Source: Actinomycetota bacterium
GTDB taxonomy: Bacteria; Actinomycetota; Acidimicrobiia; Acidimicrobiales; Ilumatobacteraceae
DNA: 64,000 nucleotides
Reading direction: 5' to 3'
Assembly: GCA_016700055.1 (NCBI GenBank)
Contig: CP064997.1
Coordinates: 2,170,001 to 2,234,000 of the forward strand
This document shows, in pieces, positions 57,523 to 64,000 of this stretch (within the stretch, counting starts at the first letter, position 1; each line of letters starts with the position of its first letter). The notes beneath the pieces are model-generated. The model searched no databases. It had not been told where the DNA came from and saw nothing but the letters and a program-made list of their open reading frames with translations. A program made the position numbers and the translations under genes.

Positions 57523-60084
57523 TCAGGTCGGCGAAACGGCGGCGAGGGTGACGTCGACTCCGAGCGCGTCGGCGGGTTCGAAGGCGAGCTCGGCGATGGT
57601 CCCCGCGTCGAGGAGGTCGGCGCGGCCGAGCTCGACACTGGCACGGACCACGTCTGGCCCGCTGACGAGGACCCGCTCGACGCCGGCTCGCTGGGAGAGC
57701 TTGGCCTCGGTCTTCGCCCGGCGAACGAGCGTGAGCACGTCGCACACCGGGTCGAGCGCGGCGGCGTCGCCGCCTGCGGGCAGCTCTGCCGCGTCGGGCC
57801 ACGGGCTGCTGTGCACCGAACCCTGCTGCCACCAGCTCCACACCTCGTCGGCGGCGAAGGGCAGGAACGGCGCGAACAGCCGCTGCACCACGGAGAGCGC
57901 CAGCCGCAATGCGGTCAGCGCCGACGCGGCGCCGGCCTCGCCACGACCCCCGTACGCGCGGGACTTGACGAGCTCGACGTAGTCGTCGCAGAACCACCAG
58001 AAGAACGCTTCCGTGCGCTCCAGTGCCCTCGCCTGGTCGTACGCGGCGAAGGCGGTCGTGGCGTCGAGTACGACGGCGCGCAGGCGGGCGAGCATCGCGA
58101 GGTCGACGGCGTCGCTGACCGCGCCTGGCGACGGTGACGCCGGCTCACCGAAGCCGAGCACGAACTTGGTCACGTTCAAGAGCTTCGTGGCGAGCTTGCG
58201 CCCGACCTTCATCTGCTCTTCGCTGAACGCGGTGTCCACGCCGGGGCGGGCGCTCGCCGCCCAGTAGCGCACCGCGTCGGAGCCGTAGCGGTCGAACAGG
58301 TCGATCGGGGTGACGACGTTGCCTTTCGACTTCGACATCTTCTTGCGGTCGGGGTCGAGGATCCATCCGCTCAACGCGGCGTGGCGCCAGGGCAGGTCGC
58401 CCACCTCGAAGTGGCTGCGCACCACGGTGGCGAACAGCCAGGTGCGGATGATGTCGTGGGCCTGGGGGCGCAGGTCCATCGGGAAGACGCGCTGGAACAG
58501 GTCGGGGTCGTCACCCCAGCGTCCAGCGATCTGGGGCGTCAGCGACGACGTCGCCCAGGTGTCCATCACGTCGGGATCACCGGTGAAGCCACCGGGCTGG
58601 TCACGCTGTGCGGGTGTGTAGCCGGCCGGCACGTCGGTGGAGGGGTCGATCGGGAGCTGGTCGTCGGCGGGCAGCAGCGGCTCGTCGTAGACGGGCTGGC
58701 CGTTGTCGTCGAGGCGGTACCAGACGGGGATCGGGACGCCGAACCAGCGCTGGCGGCTGACCAGCCAGTCGCCGTTCAGCCCCTCGACCCAGTTCTCGTA
58801 GCGGTGACGCATGTGCTCGGGGTGCCACTCGAGGTCTTGGCCGCGCTCCACCAGGGCCTCGCGCAGGGCACGGTCGCGGCCGCCGTTGCGGATGTACCAC
58901 TGCCTGCTGGTGACGATCTCGAGCGGGCGGTCGCCCTTTTCGTAGAACTTCACCGGATGGGAGATCTCGCGGATCTCGCCGAGCAGCTCGCCGGACTGCT
59001 GCAACTGCTCCACGACCGCGCGCCGGGCCTGGTTCGCGCCCAGCCCGGCGATGGTCGCGTACGCGTCGCGCGCCTTCCCGCTGTCGAGCCCGGCCGGGGG
59101 ATCGGCGATCATGCGCCCGTCGCGCCCGACGATCGCCCGAGTCGGCAGGTCGAGCTCACGCCACCAGACCACGTCGGTCAGGTCGCCGAAGGTGCAGATC
59201 ATCGCCACGCCGGTGCCCTTGTCGGGCTGGGCGAGCTCGTGGGCGACGACGGGCACCTCGACCCCGTACAGCGGGGTGAGCACCGTCGAGCCGACGAGCG
59301 AGCGGTAGCGCTCGTCGTCGGGGTGGGCGACGAGTGCCACGCACGCCGCGAGCAGCTCGGGCCGGGTGGTGTCGATGACCACGTCGCCCCCGCCGTCGCC
59401 GCGGTGGAACGCGAGCTGGTGGTAGGCACCTTTGCGCTCGCGGTCCTCGAGCTCGGCCTGCGCGACGGCTGTCTGGAAGTCGACGTCCCACAACGTCGGT
59501 GCCTCGTGGCTGTACGCCTCGCCGCGCTCCAGGTTGCGGAGGAACGCGCGCTGGCTGATTCGTCGGGCGCGATCTTCGATGGTGGTGTACAGCAGCTCCC
59601 AGTCGACCGACAGCCCGAGGCGCCGGAACAGGTCTTCGAACACCTGCTCGTCCTGCGCGGTGAGCTCTTCGCACAGCTCGATGAAGTTCGGCCGGGAGAC
59701 CGGCACCGCCTGGTGATCCTTCGGCGGATCGCCGCGGAAGGGCGGTTGCAGCCCGGGGGAGTATTGGACGTGGGGATCGCAGCGCACGCCGAAGTAGTTC
59801 TGCACCCGGCGTTCGGTGGGCAGGCCGTTGTCGTCCCAGCCCATCGGATAGAAGACCGCCTTGCCCGTCATCCGGTGGAAGCGGGCGAGGGTGTCGGTGT
59901 GCGTGTAGCTGAACACGTGCCCCATGTGCAGCGAACCCGACACCGTCGGCGGGGGGGTGTCGATGGCGAACACCTGGTCGCGGTCCGCGGTGCGGTCGAA
60001 CCGGTAGATGGCGTCGGTCGCCCACCGCTGCATCCAGCGGGCCTCGATGCCGTCGAGCGACGGCTTGTCGGGGATGTTCGCCAT
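57523..60084 (-). CDS. valS: Valyl-tRNA synthetase
   Basis: 853 aa class-I aminoacyl-tRNA synthetase. The HIGH-type motif reads S-L-H-M-G-H, P-M-G-W-D-D-N-G-L-P-T-E-R-R-V follows, and the KMSKS loop is at 582-586 (D-R-K-K-M-S-K-S-K-G-N). A long editing domain lies between. Tail is short, without the usual coiled coil, as in the compact ValS type of many actinobacteria. ATG 60084 is 9 nt after TAGCCT; an upstream GTG at 60093 would lie inside that spacing, so 60084 is preferred. Confidence 0.95.
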   Translation of the reverse strand: MANIPDKPSLDGIEARWMQRWATDAIYRFDRTADRDQVFAIDTPPPTVSGSLHMGHVFSYTHTDTLARFHRMTGKAVFYPMGWDDNGLPTERRVQNYFGVRCDPHVQYSPGLQPPFRGDPPKDHQAVPVSRPNFIELCEELTAQDEQVFEDLFRRLGLSVDWELLYTTIEDRARRISQRAFLRNLERGEAYSHEAPTLWDVDFQTAVAQAELEDRERKGAYHQLAFHRGDGGGDVVIDTTRPELLAACVALVAHPDDERYRSLVGSTVLTPLYGVEVPVVAHELAQPDKGTGVAMICTFGDLTDVVWWRELDLPTRAIVGRDGRMIADPPAGLDSGKARDAYATIAGLGANQARRAVVEQLQQSGELLGEIREISHPVKFYEKGDRPLEIVTSRQWYIRNGGRDRALREALVERGQDLEWHPEHMRHRYENWVEGLNGDWLVSRQRWFGVPIPVWYRLDDNGQPVYDEPLLPADDQLPIDPSTDVPAGYTPAQRDQPGGFTGDPDVMDTWATSSLTPQIAGRWGDDPDLFQRVFPMDLRPQAHDIIRTWLFATVVRSHFEVGDLPWRHAALSGWILDPDRKKMSKSKGNVVTPIDLFDRYGSDAVRYWAASARPGVDTAFSEEQMKVGRKLATKLLNVTKFVLGFGEPASPSPGAVSDAVDLAMLARLRAVVLDATTAFAAYDQARALERTEAFFWWFCDDYVELVKSRAYGGRGEAGAASALTALRLALSVVQRLFAPFLPFAADEVWSWWQQGSVHSSPWPDAAELPAGGDAAALDPVCDVLTLVRRAKTEAKLSQRAGVERVLVSGPDVVRASVELGRADLLDAGTIAELAFEPADALGVDVTLAAVSPT

Positions 60085-60093
60085 AGGGCGCAC

Positions 60094-60099
60094 AGGCTA
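60094..60099 (-). promoter_or_regulatory. -10 element of valS
   Basis: TAGCCT on the minus strand, 9 nt before the ATG at 60084. Confidence 0.42.
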
Positions 60100-60141
60100 C
60101 GCGGCGCCACATTGGCCCGGGCAGTCCGATTCCTCGCCGCG

Positions 60142-60147
60142 TAGGCT
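60142..60147 (+). promoter_or_regulatory. -10 element of cysS
   Basis: TAGGCT, 9 nt before the ATG at 60157, 42 nt from the divergent valS -10. Confidence 0.42.
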
Positions 60148-60156
60148 CGGGCTCCG

Positions 60157-61515
60157 ATGCTGCACCTGTACGACACCGCCACGCAGGAGGTCCGCGAGCT
60201 CGCGCGGCGCGACCCGGGCACGGTGAGCATCTACCTGTGCGGTCCGACGGTCTACGGCCCACCTCATCTCGGCCACGGGCGCGCGACCGTCGTGTACGAC
60301 GTGCTGCGGCGTTACCTCGAGTGGTCGGGCCTCAAGGTGCGCCTGGTGTCGAACATCACCGACATCGAGGACAAGATCCTCCAGCGCGCCGAGCGCGAGG
60401 GCAGGCCGTGGCAGGAGATCACCACGCGCTGCGAACGCGTCTGGTTCGAGGCGATGGCCGCGCTCGGCGTCGCCCGCCCGAGCGAGATCCCCCGCGCCAC
60501 CGAATACGTGTCCCAGATGGTGGCGATGATCGGCGAGCTCGTCGAGTCCGGGCACGCGTACACGACCGACGTCGGCGTCTACCTGTCGGTGCAAGACGTC
60601 GAGGGCTACGGGTTGTTGTCCCATCAGTCGCTCGACGCGATGGTCGCCGGTGGGGGAGAGCGAGAGGTGCACGGCGCGGAGCACAAGCGGCACCCGGCCG
60701 ACTTCGTGCTGTGGAAGCTGAGCAAGCCCGGTGAGCCATCGTGGCCCTCGCCGTGGGGCGACGGTCGCCCGGGCTGGCACAGCGAGTGCGTGGTGATGAG
60801 CCTGGAGCTGCTCGGGGAGGGCTTCGACCTGCACTGCGGGGGCATGGACCTGAAGTTCCCCCACCACGAGAACGAGCGCGCCCAGGCGGTGGCGCTCGGC
60901 AAGCGGTTCGCGAATCACTGGATGCACAACGGCTTCGTCGTCGACGCCGAGGGCGAGAAGATGTCGAAGAGCCTCGGCAACGTCGACAACCTGGTCGACC
61001 TCGTCCAGCACTACGACCCCCGGGCATACCGCATGGTGCTGCTGCAGACCCACTACCGCAGCCCGGTGCGGGTGGGCAGCGACAACCTCGACGCGGGGGC
61101 GAAGGCGCTCGCCGGGCTCGACTCGTTCGCCGCGCGCACAGCCGGTCTGGCGCCTTCCACGGCCGACGCCGATGTGACTCGGCAGTTCGCGCAGCGGATG
61201 GACGACGACCTGGACACTCCCGGCGCCACTGCGCTGCTGTTCGACACCGTCCGCCGGGCGAACGCGGCGCTCGACGCCGGCGACGAGGCGGCTGCCGCGT
61301 CGCTCGCCGCGGCGGTCGGCGAGATGTGCACCGCGCTCGGTCTGGTGTTGTCGGCAGGGGTCGAGGTGCCCGACGATGTCGCCGAGCGCGCCGCGGCGCT
61401 CGACGCCGCCCGACTGGCCAAGGACTTCGCGACGGCCGACGCGATCAGGGCCGAGCTGCAGGCCGCAGGGTGGATCGTCGAGACGACGAAGGCCGGCACC
61501 AGCGTGCGGCGCTGA
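60157..61515 (+). CDS. cysS: Cysteinyl-tRNA synthetase
   Basis: 452 aa. Zinc/cysteine-site Cys28 in Y-L-C-G-P-T-V-Y, HIGH-type H-L-G-H-G-R, W-H-S-E-C, H-H-E-N-E and K-M-S-K-S at 268-272. The C-terminal helical domain (A-R-L-A-K-D-F-A-T-A-D-A-I-R) supports CysS rather than the shorter mycothiol ligase MshC. Divergent from valS, so two synthetase genes share a 72-nt intergenic region. Confidence 0.95.
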   Translation: MLHLYDTATQEVRELARRDPGTVSIYLCGPTVYGPPHLGHGRATVVYDVLRRYLEWSGLKVRLVSNITDIEDKILQRAEREGRPWQEITTRCERVWFEAMAALGVARPSEIPRATEYVSQMVAMIGELVESGHAYTTDVGVYLSVQDVEGYGLLSHQSLDAMVAGGGEREVHGAEHKRHPADFVLWKLSKPGEPSWPSPWGDGRPGWHSECVVMSLELLGEGFDLHCGGMDLKFPHHENERAQAVALGKRFANHWMHNGFVVDAEGEKMSKSLGNVDNLVDLVQHYDPRAYRMVLLQTHYRSPVRVGSDNLDAGAKALAGLDSFAARTAGLAPSTADADVTRQFAQRMDDDLDTPGATALLFDTVRRANAALDAGDEAAAASLAAAVGEMCTALGLVLSAGVEVPDDVAERAAALDAARLAKDFATADAIRAELQAAGWIVETTKAGTSVRR

Positions 61516-61537
61516 TCGGCCGAAAGAGCTCCTCGAC

Positions 61538-62710
61538 TTGCCTCGCACCCGTACCGATCGCGCCCCCCTGCCCCAGGGCTTTTGGACCATCTGGACGACG
61601 GTCGCGCTCGACCTCGTCGGGTTCGGCATCGTGGTGCCGATCCTCGGGCGATACGCCGAGCGCTATGGCGCGAGCGGGCTCGAGGTCGGCCTGCTGTTCG
61701 CCTCGTTCTCGCTGGCCCAGTTCGTCTGCTCGCCTCTGCTCGGGCGGCTGTCCGACGTCGTCGGCCGCAAGCCGGTGATCGTGGTGTCGCTCGTCGGCAC
61801 GGCGATCGGTTCGTTCGTCACCGGCGTCGGTGGAGCGCTCTGGGTGCTGTTCCTCGGCCGGGTCCTCGACGGCGCGTCGGGCGCCTCGGTCGCGGTCGCC
61901 CAAGGCGCGATCACCGACGTGGCCACGCCCGAGGAGCGGCCGCGCTTGCTCGGCCTGCTCGGCGCGGCGTTCGGCGTCGGCTTCGTCGTCGGGCCTGCGC
62001 TCGGCGGGCTCGCCTCGCTGGGCGGCGAGCACGTGCCGTTCTTCGTCGCCGCGGCGATCGCGTTGGCGAACGCGGTGGCCGCGCTCGTCCGGCTGCCCGA
62101 GACCCGCAAGGTGCGCCGCGATGCGCCCGCTCCGCCACGGTCGGGACGCGCCGCGCGGCTGTGGGGCTTTGCCGTCGTCGGCTTCGTCGCCATCGTCGCC
62201 TTCAGCGGATTCGAGGCCACCTTCTCGCTGCTCGCCGGTGACCGCTTCGGTCTGGAGGAGGGCGGCATCGCCGCGGTGTTCGTCGGCGTCGGGGTGCTGC
62301 TCGTCGTCGTGCAGGCCGGTGTCGTGCGCCCGGTCAACGAGCGGATCGGCACGGCGGGGTCACTCCAGGTCGGCCTGGTGCTGAACGCCGCGGGGCTGGG
62401 GCTGCTCGCGGTGGCCGAGACGTGGGCCGTGCTGGTGCCCGCGTTGGCATTGCTCACGATCGGCCAGGGGCTCGTGTCACCGAACCTCTCGACGCTCGTC
62501 TCGCTCGGCGTTCCGGACCACCAGCGCGGCGAGGCGCTGGGATTCCAGCAGGGCGCGAACGGCATCGGCCGGGTGCTCGGACCGGTGCTGGCCGGGGTGC
62601 TCTACGACCGCGTGTCGATCGGCGCGCCCTACCTCGTCGGCGGCGCGCTTTGCCTGCTGGCGATGTCGGTGCTGGTCGCGCCCACCCGCTGGCGCCAAGC
62701 CGCGACGTGA
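61538..62710 (+). CDS. DHA1-type MFS exporter (TetA-like)
   Basis: 390 aa with 12 helices. Motif: G-F-G-I-V-V-P-I-L-G-R in helix 1, motif A G-R-L-S-D-V-V-G-R-K-P, and motif C-like G-V-G-F-V-V-G-P-A-L-G-G. Resembles tetracycline-type or sugar-efflux exporters; substrate unknown. TTG at 61538 is my choice: it follows a CGAAAGAG ribosome-like site, and no ATG/GTG lies nearby before the first helix. 22 nt after cysS. Confidence 0.82.
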   Translation: MPRTRTDRAPLPQGFWTIWTTVALDLVGFGIVVPILGRYAERYGASGLEVGLLFASFSLAQFVCSPLLGRLSDVVGRKPVIVVSLVGTAIGSFVTGVGGALWVLFLGRVLDGASGASVAVAQGAITDVATPEERPRLLGLLGAAFGVGFVVGPALGGLASLGGEHVPFFVAAAIALANAVAALVRLPETRKVRRDAPAPPRSGRAARLWGFAVVGFVAIVAFSGFEATFSLLAGDRFGLEEGGIAAVFVGVGVLLVVVQAGVVRPVNERIGTAGSLQVGLVLNAAGLGLLAVAETWAVLVPALALLTIGQGLVSPNLSTLVSLGVPDHQRGEALGFQQGANGIGRVLGPVLAGVLYDRVSIGAPYLVGGALCLLAMSVLVAPTRWRQAAT

Positions 62711-62741
62711 GTGGCCTCGAAGCCGGCAGTCACTCACCCGG

Positions 62742-62770
62742 TTGCTTCGTCATCGTCCTTGCCGTACATT
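62742..62770 (+). promoter_or_regulatory. Promoter of toxin-antitoxin operon
   Basis: TTGCTT (62742-62747), 17-nt spacer, TACATT (62765-62770), then 8 nt to the ATG at 62779. The -10 lies inside the tandem operator. Confidence 0.55.
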
Positions 62771-62780
62771 TGCCGTACAT
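62759..62780 (+). promoter_or_regulatory. Tandem 11-bp operator of toxin-antitoxin operon
   Basis: TTGCCGTACAT twice in direct succession, covering the -10 and the first bases of the antitoxin ATG. Likely bound by the antitoxin or toxin-antitoxin complex for autoregulation. Confidence 0.55.
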
Positions 62781-63054
62781 GGCCACCATCGCTCGTACCA
62801 GCCGGCTCGAGGTCCGTACCACCCCGGCCGACCGGGAACTGATCGACCGTGCCGTCGCGGCGAGCGGTACCGACCTCACCACGTTCGTCGTGACCAATCT
62901 CACCGATGCCGCCGCCCGGGTGCTCGCCGACCGCACCGAGTTCGCGCTGGACCCCAAGGCGTGGCGCGCCTGGGAGGCGGTCAACGCCCGGCCGGCGCGT
63001 GACCTGCCCGGTGTCCAGGCGTTGCTCGATCGGGCCTCTCCGTTCGACGAGTGA
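62779..63054 (+). CDS. tacA: DUF1778/TacA-type antitoxin
   Basis: 91 aa ribbon-helix-helix protein. R-L-E-V-R-T-T-P-A-D-R-E-L-I-D-R-A-V-A-A-S-G is the typical TacA/DUF1778 DNA-binding N-terminus, and the C-terminal part (W-R-A-W-E-A-V-N, A-L-L-D) would wrap the toxin active site. Its stop overlaps the toxin GTG by 4 nt. The start codon overlaps the second operator repeat. Confidence 0.85.
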   Translation: MATIARTSRLEVRTTPADRELIDRAVAASGTDLTTFVVTNLTDAAARVLADRTEFALDPKAWRAWEAVNARPARDLPGVQALLDRASPFDE

Positions 63055-63566
63055 CGGCGCGTTACGCACCGCCGCGTCTGCTCGATTCCGGCGATCACCT
63101 CGACAGCTTCGAGTGTCGTTCGGCCGAACAGACCAACTGGCTGCGCCGCCACGCCCGCCAGGCGCACGCAGCCAACAGTGTCAAGGTGCTCGTCGTAACC
63201 GAGGTCGACAGCCCGACCGTGGTCGCGTACTACGCGTGGTGCATGGCATCGGTCCGGCCGGCCGATCTCCCCGAGCGTCACCGCAAGGGAGCCGGCGCGT
63301 ACCCGCAACCGGTCGCGCTGCTCGCCCGTCTCGGCGTCGACACCGCCCACGAGGGTCGTCGCCTCGGCAGCGCGCTGCTTGCCGATGTGATCCGCCGGGC
63401 CGCCGCGCTCGGTACCGAGATCGGCTGCCGGGCGTTGCTCGTTCACTGCGAAACAGACCAAGCCCGTGCGTTCTACCTCCGCCATGCACCCGAATTCGAG
63501 TCGTCCCCGACCGACCAACTGCACCTGACGCTGCTGATGAAGGATCTGCTACGCCTCCGCCCCTGA
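63051..63566 (+). CDS. tacT: GNAT-family toxin (TacT type)
   Basis: 171 aa acetyltransferase. Acetyl-CoA loop H-E-G-R-R-L-G-S-A-L-L, a C-terminal R-A-F-Y-L-R-H segment with the likely catalytic Tyr, and an N-terminal L-L-D-S-G-D-H-L-D-S-F-E-C typical of TacT. TacT toxins acetylate aminoacyl-tRNA and stop translation. GTG start overlaps the antitoxin stop. Confidence 0.85.
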   Translation: MTARYAPPRLLDSGDHLDSFECRSAEQTNWLRRHARQAHAANSVKVLVVTEVDSPTVVAYYAWCMASVRPADLPERHRKGAGAYPQPVALLARLGVDTAHEGRRLGSALLADVIRRAAALGTEIGCRALLVHCETDQARAFYLRHAPEFESSPTDQLHLTLLMKDLLRLRP

Positions 63567-63573
63567 GACATCG

Positions 63574-64000
63574 TCACTTCAAGAACCGGCTCGTCGTGTT
63601 GTCGGCCAGCACCTTGCCGCCGGTCTGGCAGGTCGGGCAGTAGCACACCGTGTAGCCGGAGTACTCCACCGCCCGGACGGTGTCGGCACACACGGGGCAC
63701 GGCTCGCCGGTGCGTCCGTGAACGCCTCCGGGTCGGTCGGCCGACGAGCTCATGTCCGCTCGGGTGCGTTCGTAGGCGAGCCCCTCGGCGACGGCTTCGC
63801 GGATCGCGGCGAGCACGATCTCGGCGCCTTCGACACCGAGGCGCTTGGTGTTGGCGAACGGCGACACCCGGGCCCGATGGCAGACCTCGTTGGCCAGCCG
63901 TCGACCGAGCCCGGCGATCGCCCGCTGGTCACGCAGGAACCCGTGGAGGCGCATCGGGTGGGCGGCGAACCGTGCCGCGAGCGCAGCCGGATCGAGGTCG
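63574..64000 (-). CDS. Fpg/Nei-family DNA glycosylase, C-terminal part (cut by window end)
   Basis: C-terminal ~141 residues of a formamidopyrimidine/endonuclease VIII-type glycosylase. The H2TH segment (Q-R-A-I-A-G-L-G-R-R-L-A-N-E-V-C) and the zinc finger C-P-V-C-x16-C-P-T-C-Q are complete. The Arg normally before the second Cys pair (G-R-x-T/S-x-x-C) is absent (S-G-Y-T-V-C-Y-C), as in a subgroup of actinobacterial Fpg/Nei proteins with a Q-T-G-G-K ending. The N-terminal catalytic Pro lies outside the window. It ends 7 nt from the convergent toxin stop. Confidence 0.88.
   Translation of the reverse strand, partial: DLDPAALAARFAAHPMRLHGFLRDQRAIAGLGRRLANEVCHRARVSPFANTKRLGVEGAEIVLAAIREAVAEGLAYERTRADMSSSADRPGGVHGRTGEPCPVCADTVRAVEYSGYTVCYCPTCQTGGKVLADNTTSRFLK

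Overview
The window is high-GC, densely coded bacterial chromosome with short intergenic gaps, many GTG starts and 1-4 nt ATGA/GTGA/TGATG gene overlaps. The gene content points to an actinobacterium: mycofactocin biosynthesis, nicotinoprotein (NDMA-type) alcohol dehydrogenases, a DUF222/HNH gene of the 13E12 type with a LexA-type SOS box, a WS/DGAT acyltransferase and an LCP protein. An Acidimicrobiia-like lineage is my best guess, but that is inference from gene content, with no search behind it. About twenty genes have a TANNNT hexamer ending 6-11 nt before the start codon, which suggests widespread leaderless transcription. No rRNA, tRNA, CRISPR array, prophage or insertion sequence was seen, and no stretch over 300 bases lacks a gene.

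1-8 kb: a 3'-truncated sulfatase and an SRPBCC protein on the minus strand face a branched-chain-amino-acid-type ABC importer. Its two permeases are fused (LivH-LivM), both ATPases are fused behind a complete MFS transporter (MFS-LivF-LivG, 997 aa), and a membrane-anchored substrate-binding protein follows. 8-16 kb: ung, an acidic repeat protein, an anti-sigma-like protein and an ECF sigma factor; a D-cysteine desulfhydrase-type PLP enzyme; an EamA exporter with an alpha/beta hydrolase; a 2-oxoglutarate/Fe(II)-type oxygenase with an HGG-repeat N-terminus; a WS/DGAT acyltransferase.

16-24 kb: a plus-strand catabolic cluster (class-I glutamine amidotransferase-like hydrolase, acyl-CoA dehydrogenase-like flavoprotein, NicX-like ring-cleaving dioxygenase, glutamine-synthetase-like ligase) that resembles a gamma-glutamylation route for an amine or N-heteroaromatic. 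It faces a minus-strand operon of an acetoacetate-decarboxylase-like protein, a P450 and a phosphodiesterase. 24-30.7 kb: ROK kinase, YpfJ-type zinc peptidase, DUF418-like membrane protein, alanine-racemase-like protein, DUF4395 protein, and a second ECF sigma/membrane-partner pair.

30.6-54 kb: the mycofactocin region, in two minus-strand blocks. The right block (49.3 to 43.2 kb) is mftA-mftB-mftC, an OYE-type oxidoreductase, plsY and a second OYE-type oxidoreductase, running on to purE-purK. The left block (37.8 to 30.6 kb) is an ETF/FixABCX-like electron-transfer set, a PQQ-type beta-propeller protein, mftE and mftF. Between them lie dedA, a DHA2 MFS exporter and the SOS-controlled HNH gene. 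Divergent from mftA are helD and a universal stress protein, followed by two tandem NDMA-type alcohol dehydrogenases, the expected clients of mycofactocin, which overlap a MoxR/VWA pair. Biosynthesis, client dehydrogenases and a plausible quinone-directed electron outlet are therefore all within 26 kb, while mftD and mftG are not in the window.

56-64 kb: an LCP cell-wall ligase and valS (minus), cysS and an MFS exporter (plus), a TacA/TacT-type acetyltransferase toxin-antitoxin pair with a tandem operator over its promoter, and the C-terminal part of an Fpg/Nei DNA glycosylase cut by the window end.
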